A stretch of 7,821 nucleotides of DNA from Caulobacter sp. GTDB taxonomy: Bacteria; Pseudomonadota; Alphaproteobacteria; Caulobacterales; Caulobacteraceae. Shown one piece after another: positions 1 to 6,616 of the stretch (its first letter is position 1; each line of letters starts with the position of its first letter). The stretch is taken from NCBI GenBank assembly GCA_014378155.1, contig JACMOF010000029.1, positions 1-7,821 of the forward strand. Direction: 5' to 3'. The notes under the pieces are model-generated. The model was not told the DNA's origin. It ran no database searches and was given only the letters and a program-made list of their open reading frames with translations. The position numbers were made by a program, and so were the translations under genes.

Positions 1-812
1 CCGCGAAAGTGGTTGCTGGTGCCGCCGAGCGGGAAGGGCAGGCCCCAGCGGGCCAGGGCCGGCTGCAGCACCTCGAACTGGACGGCGTATTCCAGGGCGA
101 ACTGGTCGCCGATGAATCGTCGGTCGGCCTCGATGCGCAGGGGCGCCTGCAGGCACGCCAGGTCCTCACGCTCGGCCGCGAAGCGGGCGGCGGCCTCGCG
201 CAGTTGGCCCGGATGCGGCGCGTCCTCGGCGTCGTAGATCACCACCAGCCCTCCGCGCGCCCACTCAAGGGCGTGGTTGCAGGCCCGCGGCTTGGTCTGG
301 GGTGAACCGGGCGGCACGATCAGTACCTGGATAAAGGTCGGCAGAGGCAGGGCCTGGAACGCGGCCTGGGTCGCATGGTCGCTGGCCTCCAGGGCGATCA
401 GCACCTGCAGCCGGTCGCGGGGATAGTGCAGGCGCGACAGGTTCTCGACCAGCTCGGCGGCGACCGAAGCCTCATGGAACAAGGGACAGATCACGGTGTA
501 GACGGGCAGGGCGTCGTCCTCGGGGTCCGGCGGGGTGACGATGACGCGCGGCGTACAAGCCGCCGCCAGCTTGATTACGGCGCTGAGCAGAAAGCCGACC
601 ATAAACGTCCAACGGCACAACTCGGCCAGCAGGGACGGCCGGGTGAGGGCAAGGGTCAGAACCGCAATGGCCAGACCACCAAGCGTGACCATCTGGGCCG
701 TCGAAAGCCGGCGATGCGCGCCGTCCGCCAAGGGCTGGGCCGGGGATCCGGCCTCCGGCGGCGGCGGCGTGCGTCCGACCAGCGTCGGCGGCTGTCGTTC
801 CTCTCGCGCCAT
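1..812 (-). CDS. Membrane-anchored family 2 glycosyltransferase, 3' end cut by window edge
   Basis: Translating the minus strand from the ATG at 812-810 gives 270 uninterrupted codons to the left edge, so the C-terminal part is missing. Seen: a proline-rich N-terminus (residues about 1-35), two hydrophobic segments (about 41-57 and 65-86), then a GT-A fold start with PVYTVICPLFHEA (103-115). Further motifs are LEASD (141-145), TKPRACNHAL (173-182), YDAED (193-197, the metal/nucleotide-sugar Asp motif) and GGTSNHFRG (262-270). This order is typical of inner-membrane GT2 enzymes that polymerise or transfer sugars for exopolysaccharide, XagB-like proteins among them. The later Q-x-x-R-W motif and C-terminal membrane helices would lie outside the window. 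The purine-rich stretch at 821-815 ends only 2 bases before the ATG, unusually close, but no other in-frame start fits. The sugar and the product are unknown. It is divergent from the TetR operon. Confidence 0.9.
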   Translation of the reverse strand, partial: MAREERQPPTLVGRTPPPPEAGSPAQPLADGAHRRLSTAQMVTLGGLAIAVLTLALTRPSLLAELCRWTFMVGFLLSAVIKLAAACTPRVIVTPPDPEDDALPVYTVICPLFHEASVAAELVENLSRLHYPRDRLQVLIALEASDHATQAAFQALPLPTFIQVLIVPPGSPQTKPRACNHALEWARGGLVVIYDAEDAPHPGQLREAAARFAAEREDLACLQAPLRIEADRRFIGDQFALEYAVQFEVLQPALARWGLPFPLGGTSNHFR

Positions 813-849
813 CGCTCCCCCGTTGCGCTCGCAGAAATTCCAGCGTGCA

Positions 850-879
850 GATAGCGAATATTCAACCCTTGGCTGTCAA
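850..879 (-). promoter_or_regulatory. Candidate promoter for the glycosyltransferase gene
   Basis: On the minus strand a perfect TTGACA (879-874) is followed after 18 bases by GCTATC (855-850), close to the GCTANA -10 described for the Caulobacter housekeeping sigma factor. Transcription would begin near 843, about 30 bases before the ATG at 812. Found by eye; the -35 match is strong and the -10 match moderate. Confidence 0.4.
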
Positions 880-883
880 ATGC

Positions 884-899
884 AAAAACACACGTTTTT
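884..899. promoter_or_regulatory. Inverted repeat in the divergent region, candidate TetR operator
   Basis: AAAAAC (884-889), a 4-base ACAC spacer, then GTTTTT (894-899) forms a perfect 6-base-arm inverted repeat of 16 bases in all. It lies 4 bases from the -35 of the candidate leftward promoter and about 18 bases upstream of the candidate rightward promoter. TetR-family dimers commonly bind palindromes of this size next to their own gene, so this is the best operator candidate here. Assignment to this TetR is inference. Confidence 0.3.
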
Positions 900-917
900 C
901 GGAAATCTGTCGGGGAG

Positions 918-946
918 TTGCGGCGACTGTGTGATTCCCGTTTAGT
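918..946 (+). promoter_or_regulatory. Candidate promoter for the TetR-importer operon
   Basis: TTGCGG (918-923) is separated by 17 bases from TTTAGT (941-946), giving a predicted start near 952 and a leader of about 30 bases before the GTG at 983. Both hexamers match the consensus only partly. The spacer contains a GATTC at 933-937, which fits the GANTC site methylated by CcrM in Caulobacter-like bacteria. Confidence 0.3.
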
Positions 947-982
947 GTCGGGTTCGGGGATAGCCGAGGGGAACGCTAAATC

Positions 983-1618
983 GTGACGGTCGCGTTGAAG
1001 AAGCCGCACAAGTCGGCGCGCAAGCCCAAGGGCGACGGGCACCTGCGTCGCGGTGAGATCTTGGCCGCGGCCGAGAGGATCTTCATCGCCGAGGGCTATG
1101 CCGGCGCGACGATCCGCAAGATCGCCGACGCGGTGGGCGTGTCATCAACGGCCCTCTACATGCACTTTCGCGACAAGGACCAGATCCTGCTGGAGATCAG
1201 CGACGACGCGATCGGCCAACTGCTGGCCGTCAATGTCGACATCGCCCACCGGCCGATCGACGCGGTGTCGCGGGTCAAGCTGATGCTGGAAGCCTATATG
1301 CGCTTCGCGCTCGACAACCCTAACACCTACCAACTGGTGTTCTGTGGGTCGCGCGACGTGATCTCCAAGGAAAAGCAGGCCGCCACCGCCGACCTGGGCG
1401 ACCGCTGCTTCGAAGAGTTCAGCGGCCCAATCCACGAGATCGCCGCCTCCGGACGCCTGCGCACCGGATCGGGCGAGAGCGCCGCCCAGGTGCTGTGGGC
1501 GGCGTGCCACGGCCTCGTGGCCCTGATGATCACCATGCCCGACCGGGACTGGGCGCCGCGCGAGGAACTCATGCAGGTCACGCTCGACGGCCTGCTGCAC
1601 GGCCTGGTCACGGACTAG
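983..1618 (+). CDS. TetR/AcrR-family transcriptional regulator, WHG-type C-terminal domain
   Basis: A 211-residue protein starting at GTG 983, preceded by GAGGGGA (966-972) at a 10-base spacing. A very basic tail (residues 1-25, rich in Lys/Arg) precedes the TetR N-terminal domain. The helix-turn-helix lies at about 43-62, with TIRKIADAVGVSSTALYMHF followed by RDKDQ, as in the family. The C-terminal ligand-binding half contains AYMRFALDNPNTYQLVF (104-120) and W172, H176 and G177, the pattern that names the WHG-type C-terminal domain (Pfam TetR_C_33). Such proteins usually repress a neighbouring operon until a small ligand binds. The stop is only 4 bases from the next ATG, so it is probably the first gene of the importer operon and probably autoregulated. 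The ligand is unknown. TetR control is less usual than Fur or riboswitch control for this transporter class. Confidence 0.93.
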   Translation: MTVALKKPHKSARKPKGDGHLRRGEILAAAERIFIAEGYAGATIRKIADAVGVSSTALYMHFRDKDQILLEISDDAIGQLLAVNVDIAHRPIDAVSRVKLMLEAYMRFALDNPNTYQLVFCGSRDVISKEKQAATADLGDRCFEEFSGPIHEIAASGRLRTGSGESAAQVLWAACHGLVALMITMPDRDWAPREELMQVTLDGLLHGLVTD

Positions 1619-1622
1619 GTTG

Positions 1623-2426
1623 ATGCGTGCTGGCCTGGCCGCCCTGTGCGTCGGCGGTCTGTTGGCCATGGCGGGGCCCGCCGCAGCCCAGCGCGTGATG
1701 TCGCTTGATTCCTGCGCCGATCAATATGTGCTGGCCCTGGCGCCGCGCGAGACGGTCGTCGGCCTGTCGCCGCGCAGCGATGCGCCCGACTCCTTCCTGC
1801 GCGTCCAGGCCAAGGGGCTTCCTCAGCGGCGCACGACGATCGAGTCGGTGCTGGGCGCGCGGCCCGACGTGGTGGTGCGGCAGTGGGGCGGCGACGCGCG
1901 GCTGACGGCGGCGCTGGCCCGGCGCGGCATCCGCACCATCAGCCTCGACGACGCCAGCGACTTCGACGGCGTGCGCGCCAATGTCCGCAAGGTGGCCAGG
2001 GCGCTAAGCCGCCAGGGGGCGGGGGAGGCTCTGCTGACCCGCATGGATGGCAAGCTGGCGCGGGCGGCCGGGGCGGGGCGGGGACGCAGCGCCTTCTATC
2101 TGACGCCCGGTGGCTATACGGCCGGATCAAACACCATGATCGACGCCATGCTGAAGGCGGCCGGTTTCACCAACGCCTCGACCCAGCCCTATTTCTCGCC
2201 CGCGCCCTTGGAACGACTGGTGGTGGCGCCGCCCAAGGCGGTGGTCCTGGGCTTCTTCGACCTGACGCGGGCGGGCGCGGACCGCTGGGGTCCCGGGCGT
2301 CACGCCGCGCTGCGCAAGGCCACCGGCGGACGGGTGATCGCTTCGCTGCCGGGCGCCCTGCTCGGCTGCTCGGCCTGGTTCGCCGCCGACGGCGCTGGGG
2401 CCCTGGCCAAGGCGACGCGGCGATGA
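1623..2426 (+). CDS. Periplasmic substrate-binding protein of an iron-siderophore/haem/cobalamin-type ABC importer
   Basis: A 267-residue protein. I choose the ATG at 1623 rather than the TTG just before it at 1620; there is no strong ribosome site, which suggests coupling to the TetR gene ending 4 bases upstream. Residues 1-22 form a Sec signal peptide with hydrophobic core LAALCVGGLLAMAG and an Ala-Ala-Ala cleavage site before Q23. Cys9 does not fit a lipobox. The mature protein begins RVMSLDSCADQYVLALA (24-40), continues with VVGLSP (45-50) and has ARPDVVV (79-85), the layout of the helical-backbone (TroA/BtuF/FhuD-like) binding proteins. At 267 residues it is close to BtuF in length. It would deliver ligand to the permease encoded next. 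Cobalamin, haem or a ferric siderophore are all possible; the sequence alone does not decide, so no gene symbol is given. Confidence 0.85.
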   Translation: MRAGLAALCVGGLLAMAGPAAAQRVMSLDSCADQYVLALAPRETVVGLSPRSDAPDSFLRVQAKGLPQRRTTIESVLGARPDVVVRQWGGDARLTAALARRGIRTISLDDASDFDGVRANVRKVARALSRQGAGEALLTRMDGKLARAAGAGRGRSAFYLTPGGYTAGSNTMIDAMLKAAGFTNASTQPYFSPAPLERLVVAPPKAVVLGFFDLTRAGADRWGPGRHAALRKATGGRVIASLPGALLGCSAWFAADGAGALAKATRR

Positions 2427-3409
2427 GTACCCGCCGTCTTGAACTTCTGCTCCTGCTGATCCTGGTCCTGACAGCCGTGGTGGCGATCTCCCTTGGGGAA
2501 AGTCCGCTGTCGGCCGCGCAATACCATCAAGCCCTGACACAGCCGGGCTCTCCGCCCGGCGAGGTGTTGTGGGCCATCCGCTTGCCGCGCGTGCTCATGG
2601 CCGCCCTGACCGGAGCCGGCCTGGGGCTGGCGGGAGCGGCGATGCAGGGCCTGCTGCGCAACCCGCTGGCCGAGCCGGGCGTGCTGGGCGTTTCGGCCAT
2701 GGCGGGGTTGGGCGCGTCTCTGGCCATCGCCGGCGGCCTGGCGGCCTTGCCTGGCGCGGTCGAGCTCAGCGCCCTGGCCGGGGCCCTGCTGGCCGGCGCG
2801 GCGGTGGTCGGGCTTGCGGCGCGGTTTCGCGAGCCGGAAGTGCTGATCCTGTTCGGCGTGGCGCTTTCGGCCTTCGCCGGCGCCCTGACCGCCCTGGTCT
2901 TCAACCTTTCGCCGTCGCCGGTGGCCATGGCCGAGGTGCTGGCCTGGCTGATGGGATCGGTCGAGAACCGGGACATTACCGACATACTGCGCGCCCTCGC
3001 ACCGATGGCGGTGGGGGCGGGGCTCTGTTTCTACGCGGCCCAGGGCCTGCGCATGCTGACCTTGGGCGAGGAGGCCGCGCAGATGTCGGGATTGCCGATG
3101 GCCCGGCTGCGGATGGCGACGGTTGCCGGCTCGGCTCTGCTGGCCGGGGCGGCGGTGGCCGCGGCGGGCGTCATCGGCTTCGTGGGCCTGGCCGCGCCGC
3201 ACTTGGTAAGGGCCTCCGTGCGCGATGATCCAGGCAAGATCCTGCGGCCCTCGGCCCTGGCCGGGGCGCTACTGCTGGTTATCGCCGATCTGGCTGCCCG
3301 GTTGATCCCGTCCGAGCAGGAGCTGAAGCTGGGCGTGGTCACCGCTCTGTTTGGCGCGCCGGTCTTCGCCTTGCTGGCCTGGCGCGCGGCGCGGAGCTGG
3401 CGGTCGTGA
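2423..3409 (+). CDS. FecCD/BtuC-family ABC importer permease
   Basis: A 328-residue, very hydrophobic inner-membrane protein. It begins at the ATG overlapping the upstream stop by 4 bases (ATGA at 2423-2426). Family motifs seen in order: RLPRVLMAALTGAGLGLAGA (53-72), QGLLRNPLAEPGVLGVSAMAG (starting at Q75), a coupling-helix stretch LGEEAAQMSGL (214-224), GVIGFVGLAAPHLVR (249-263) and GVVTALFGAPVFALL (304-318). Length and motifs match the ten-helix type II permeases such as BtuC, FhuB halves and HmuU, which act as homodimers. One deviation: after PHLVR the usual G-x-D-H-R turn is replaced by VRDDPGKI (266-273). It works with the binding protein upstream and the ATPase whose start overlaps its stop. 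Confident for family, not for substrate. Confidence 0.95.
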   Translation: MSTRRLELLLLLILVLTAVVAISLGESPLSAAQYHQALTQPGSPPGEVLWAIRLPRVLMAALTGAGLGLAGAAMQGLLRNPLAEPGVLGVSAMAGLGASLAIAGGLAALPGAVELSALAGALLAGAAVVGLAARFREPEVLILFGVALSAFAGALTALVFNLSPSPVAMAEVLAWLMGSVENRDITDILRALAPMAVGAGLCFYAAQGLRMLTLGEEAAQMSGLPMARLRMATVAGSALLAGAAVAAAGVIGFVGLAAPHLVRASVRDDPGKILRPSALAGALLLVIADLAARLIPSEQELKLGVVTALFGAPVFALLAWRAARSWRS

Positions 3410-4305
3410 TGGCGGCCTGGACCATCGAAGGCGCCCAAGCCCGACACAATGGGGCCCGGCGCGGCAAGGCCTTGGTGCTGGACGACGTGTCGCTGAGCGT
3501 GGCGCCCGGTGAGGTGCTGGGTGTCGTCGGTCCCAACGGCGCGGGCAAGACCAGCCTGCTGCGTGCGGGTCTGGGCCTGATGCCGCTGGAAGCTGGGCAG
3601 GCGCTGCTCGGCGGGCGACCGCTCGCGCGCCTCAACCCGGTCGACCGCGCCCGCCTGGTCGGCTATTTGCCGCAGGAACGCCGCCTGGCCTGGAACCTGC
3701 GGGCCGTGGATGTCGCCGCCCTCGGCGCGCCGGACCTGCCGCCCGGCGAAGCCTTGGCCGTCGCCCGCGAGCGGCTGGCTAGAGTAGGGATCTCTGAGCT
3801 GGTCGACCGCGGCGTGCTCGACATGTCCGGCGGCGAGCGGGCGAGGGTGCTGCTGGCGCGGCTATTGGCCACCCGTGCGCCTTTGCTGGTCGCCGACGAG
3901 CCGGTGGCGGGCCTGGACCCAGACGCTCAACTGCTAACTCTGGACCTTCTGCGCGCCGAGGCGGCTGGTGGGGCGGCGGTGGTGGTGACGCTGCACGACC
4001 TGGGCTTGGCGGCGCGATGCTGCGACCGGGTCGTGGTGCTGAACCGCGGGCGCGTCGCGGCCGATGGCGCGCCGATGGAGGCCTTGTCACCGGCGGTGCT
4101 CGAAGCGGTGTTCAAGCTGGATGGGGCGCTGATCGACACGCCGGCGGGCGTCGTGGTGGCCGCCAGACGAACCCTCTCCCTCTCTGCTAGCCCTCTGGGA
4201 GAGGGTCTCTCACATCCAGCCTATCGCGTGCCCGGCACGTACCCGCCGATCGGGATCGCCGTCGTCGCGGAAGCCGGCGCCGCGCCGGGGTCCGGCGTCG
4301 CATAG
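3409..4305 (+). CDS. ATPase subunit of the FecCD-type importer, with an extended C-terminus
   Basis: A 298-residue ABC ATPase. Start taken as ATG 3409, overlapping the permease stop by one base; GTG 3406 is the alternative. Walker A GPNGAGKT (41-48), Q-loop YLPQ (86-89), signature MSGGE (139-143, Met in place of the common Leu), Walker B LLVADE (159-164), D-loop GLD (168-170) and H-loop His196 are all present, so it should be active. It would energise import of the ligand handled by the two genes upstream. Homologues such as BtuD and HmuV are roughly 250-260 residues and would end near R254. The remaining 44 residues are encoded by an inverted repeat (from 4171) and then by the antisense of the lytic transglycosylase gene. 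This tail has no family motif and is probably a read-through extension. Confidence 0.94.
   Translation: MAAWTIEGAQARHNGARRGKALVLDDVSLSVAPGEVLGVVGPNGAGKTSLLRAGLGLMPLEAGQALLGGRPLARLNPVDRARLVGYLPQERRLAWNLRAVDVAALGAPDLPPGEALAVARERLARVGISELVDRGVLDMSGGERARVLLARLLATRAPLLVADEPVAGLDPDAQLLTLDLLRAEAAGGAAVVVTLHDLGLAARCCDRVVVLNRGRVAADGAPMEALSPAVLEAVFKLDGALIDTPAGVVVAARRTLSLSASPLGEGLSHPAYRVPGTYPPIGIAVVAEAGAAPGSGVA
4171..4206. repeat. Perfect 10-base inverted repeat (REP-like hairpin) at the junction of two convergent genes
   Basis: ACCCTCTCCC (4171-4180) and GGGAGAGGGT (4197-4206) are exact reverse complements around a 16-base loop. CCCTCT occurs three times (4172, 4178, 4191), and a smaller alternative stem CCCTC/GAGGG (4191-4195 with 4201-4205) is possible. 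Short palindromes of this CCTCTCCC/GGGAGAGG type are, as I recall, dispersed in many proteobacterial genomes. It lies within the ATPase reading frame and 14 bases beyond the stop of the convergent transglycosylase gene. No T-run follows on either strand, so it is not a textbook intrinsic terminator, but it could stabilise or end both transcripts. Confidence 0.75.
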
Positions 4306-6374
4306 CTATACCCACCCCGCTTCAGGTCGGACGACAGGGTCAGCGGCGCGACATTGCCGTTCAGCCGCGCCCGGTAGACCATGGTCGTCTCGAGCGTGCG
4401 CATCACATAGTTCCGGGTCTCGGAAAACGGGATGCACTCGATGAAGTCGAGCGGGTCGGTGGCGGCGCCGCGCGGGTCGCCGCACAGGGCGGTCCACTGG
4501 GCGGGGCGGCCTGGACCGGCGTTGTAGGCGGCGGCGGCCATGACGTAGGAGCCGCTGAACGTGCTGACCATGCTGCCCAGATAGGTTGAGCCCAGGCGCA
4601 TGTTGTAGACGGGATCGGACAGACGATCGACGCTATGGCTCTCGCCGAGTTGACGGGCCACCAAGGCCGCAGTGGCCGGCATCAATTGCATCATGCCGCG
4701 CGCCCCGGGCGCGGAGCGGGCGTTGGGGTCGAAATTGCTTTCCTGGCGCGAGATCGAATAGACGAAGGCCGTCTCGGCCGCGCCCGGTCCCGGCGTGAAA
4801 TGCTGGTTCAGCAGCGGATAGCCGCGCTCGGCCAGGATGAAGCCGCGTTGGGCGGCGGTACGCACGGCGCGCATGGCCACATCCTGGTCGCCATAGCCCC
4901 GCGCCAGGTCCACCAGCAAAGCCTCCTCCTCGGCCGAGGGCAGTTGATCGTCGATATAGAGCACGAACGCCCGGAACTGATCGCGAGCGCCGACGGCCAT
5001 CAGGGCGCGGGCGGCGCGCACCAGCTCGCGGCCCTCGAAGCGGGCGCGGTCGGCCTGGGTGATGGTCGGGTCGCGTTCGAGCCGAATCTCCTTCAGTCCC
5101 GCCTTTTCGGCGGCCAATTGGCCGTAGAAGGTGGTGATGTAGCGCGAGCCTTCCGAATAGAAGCCCTTGGCGGCGATCTGGTCGCCCTGGGCCTCGGCCG
5201 CGCGGCCTTGCCAGTAGAGGGCCCGGCCGCGGGTGATCGGCGAAGCGCCGATCGCGGCGATTCGGGCGAAGTGGTCTGCCGCGTCGTCGGGGCGCCTCAG
5301 GCGGGTCAGGGCGATCCAGCCGGCGTAGAACTCGCTCTCGGCCGCGTCCGACCCGCTTTTCAGGTGAGCGTCGGCGGCAGCGTAGGCCCCGGCGCTGTCG
5401 CCCGCCTTCAGCGCGCCGACCACCAGTTGCTTGCGCTCGCGCCAGATGGCCGAGGCCGCCTCGTCGGTCGGCGGCGGATTGGCGAACTGGCGCACCAGTG
5501 GCAGGGCCAGGGTGTCCATCCCCGCGCGGCGCAGATAGGCGGCGCGCTCGAAGGCCACGCCCGGCGACGCCTGTTGGCCAGGCGTGAGGGCGGCGTAGAG
5601 GGCGTTTGCGTTGCCGGCGTTGGACCGCAGGGCGATCCGCGCCTGGGCGACGGCTTGTTGGTCATAGGGCAGCAGGGCAACCATGTCGCGCGCCGCCGGT
5701 CCTTGCGCGCCGTATAACAGGATGTCGGCCCGCCGCACGTGATCGTCGGGGGTCAGCACTGAGCCGAACCGAGCCAACATCCCGCGCTGGGCGTCCAGTT
5801 CGAACACCTCGTCGCGCCAGAAACGGCGAATCACCCGGGCGGCGTCAGAACCGCGTGCAGCCGCCTGGTAGGCGGCGGCCATCGCCATGGCGCCCTCGGC
5901 GGTCTTCGGATCGCTGCCGCCGAACCAGGCGATCACCCGCTCGGCGTCGAGGCCCGAGGTGGCCAGGGCCTTCTCCGTCGCGCTCTCGCGGCGAATGGCT
6001 TTCGGCCAGCCGGACAGGTCGCGGCGGGCCTGGTCCAGTTCGAAGAAGCTCATGCTCTCGGCGCCGGCGTCGACCAGAGCCCAAAGGGCGATCTTGCGCG
6101 ACAACGGGTCCTGGATGCCGCTCATCGCCATGCGGATGGTCGACGGGTCGCGGCTGGTCACCGCCGTGCGCAGATTGGCTGCGTCCGCCTCGGCGGGGGT
6201 GGCGTAGCTGGCGGTTGGCGGGGTGGTGATCAGGCCGCGCGGCATGGCAGAGCCGGTATAGGGCTGGGGCGCGCCCGGCAGATCGGCCGCGTCCTGGTCT
6301 TGGGCCAAGGCGACGCCGAAGAGCGCCACGACACCAATCCCGCCCAGCACAACTTTAGCCAACCCTGACGCCAA
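4221..6374 (-). CDS. slt: Soluble lytic murein transglycosylase (Slt70-like)
   Basis: A 717-residue protein with start taken at TTG 6374-6372, because AAGGAGA (6388-6382) lies 7 bases upstream and the translation then opens directly with a signal peptide (MASGLAKVVLGGIGVVALFG, then VALAQ, cleavage near residue 24-25). The GTG at 6452 would add 26 charged residues before it. Residues about 30-500 are Ala-rich helical repeats, like the superhelical ring of E. coli Slt70 (645 residues). The catalytic SLT domain (about 535-673) shows SRQESNF with catalytic Glu545, GMMQLMPATA (560-569), AAAAYNAGPG (about 613-622) and ETRNYVMRTLE (near 652-662). The enzyme cleaves the MurNAc-GlcNAc bond of periplasmic peptidoglycan, forming 1,6-anhydroMurNAc ends. 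The last 45 residues are low-complexity. Its 3' end overlaps the convergent ATPase frame by 85 bases. It is divergent from dapA. Confidence 0.93.
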   Translation of the reverse strand: MASGLAKVVLGGIGVVALFGVALAQDQDAADLPGAPQPYTGSAMPRGLITTPPTASYATPAEADAANLRTAVTSRDPSTIRMAMSGIQDPLSRKIALWALVDAGAESMSFFELDQARRDLSGWPKAIRRESATEKALATSGLDAERVIAWFGGSDPKTAEGAMAMAAAYQAAARGSDAARVIRRFWRDEVFELDAQRGMLARFGSVLTPDDHVRRADILLYGAQGPAARDMVALLPYDQQAVAQARIALRSNAGNANALYAALTPGQQASPGVAFERAAYLRRAGMDTLALPLVRQFANPPPTDEAASAIWRERKQLVVGALKAGDSAGAYAAADAHLKSGSDAAESEFYAGWIALTRLRRPDDAADHFARIAAIGASPITRGRALYWQGRAAEAQGDQIAAKGFYSEGSRYITTFYGQLAAEKAGLKEIRLERDPTITQADRARFEGRELVRAARALMAVGARDQFRAFVLYIDDQLPSAEEEALLVDLARGYGDQDVAMRAVRTAAQRGFILAERGYPLLNQHFTPGPGAAETAFVYSISRQESNFDPNARSAPGARGMMQLMPATAALVARQLGESHSVDRLSDPVYNMRLGSTYLGSMVSTFSGSYVMAAAAYNAGPGRPAQWTALCGDPRGAATDPLDFIECIPFSETRNYVMRTLETTMVYRARLNGNVAPLTLSSDLKRGGYSYATPDPGAAPASATTAIPIGGYVPGTR

Positions 6375-6381
6375 AACGCGG

Positions 6382-6388
6382 TCTCCTT
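6382..6388 (-). promoter_or_regulatory. Strong ribosome binding site that decides the slt start
   Basis: AAGGAGA on the minus strand, 7 bases before the TTG at 6374, is the best Shine-Dalgarno match I noticed in the window. A palindromic CTATAG at 6455-6460 could be a -10 hexamer (no good -35 seen). If it is, transcription would begin after the upstream GTG at 6452, which also favours the TTG start. Confidence 0.6.
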
Positions 6389-6527
6389 CGATTTCCTTGC
6401 CCTTTTCAGGGGCATGCGGGGCCGATTTGCGGCGACCTCGCCAGTCTTTCACAGCTATAGACCGCTTCGCCGGGGATTGACCCCCTCGGAAACGAACCCA
6501 AATCCCTATACGAGCTTCAAGGACCAG

Positions 6528-6555
6528 TTGCGGGACCCGGGGGCCCAGACATATT
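6528..6555 (+). promoter_or_regulatory. Candidate promoter for dapA-smpB
   Basis: TTGCGG (6528-6533), a 16-base spacer and CATATT (6550-6555) would start a transcript near 6562, about 55 bases before the dapA ATG. The -35 hexamer is the same as that of the candidate TetR promoter. The match is partial and found by eye. The rest of the divergent region (6375-6616) shows no gene, riboswitch or strong hairpin. Confidence 0.28.
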
Positions 6556-6616
6556 GTCCGCCCCCATCCTCAGGCCGCAACCGTCGCGGCGCGTTTCTCA
6601 CGGCAAATTGCAACTC

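Noticed and set aside
9..945. Several plus-strand open frames opposite the glycosyltransferase (9-305, 375-854, 535-945).
   Set aside because: They are antisense to a frame with clear GT2 motifs, have Arg/Gly-rich composition typical of GC-rich shadow frames and show no recognisable domain.
975..980. GCTAAA just before the TetR start, matching the Caulobacter -10 consensus.
   Set aside because: Transcription from it would begin inside the coding sequence, after the GTG at 983, and no alternative downstream start precedes the helix-turn-helix.
813..982. Possible cobalamin riboswitch or Fur box ahead of the importer operon.
   Set aside because: The region is too short for a cobalamin riboswitch with its promoter, no B12-box-like segment is visible, and no convincing Fur-type palindrome was found.
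656..1042. Minus-strand 128-codon open frame spanning the divergent region and both gene starts.
   Set aside because: It overlaps the glycosyltransferase in a different frame and the TetR start antisense, is Arg-rich and has no motif.
1883..2422. 180-codon upstream extension of the permease frame.
   Set aside because: It overlaps the binding-protein gene in another frame and is Arg/Gly-rich; the permease homology begins with the ATG at 2423.
4635..5717. 360-codon plus-strand open frame opposite slt.
   Set aside because: The minus-strand frame has a full Slt structure with catalytic residues; the plus-strand translation shows no family motif and is a codon-bias shadow.
6472..6485. Small GGGG-ATTGA-CCCC hairpin in the slt-dapA divergent region.
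   Set aside because: Only a 4-base stem and no T-run; expected by chance in GC-rich DNA.
6554..6616. Upstream in-frame extension of dapA from a TTG.
   Set aside because: It adds 21 residues unlike any DapA N-terminus, and its start would overlap or sit next to the candidate promoter.
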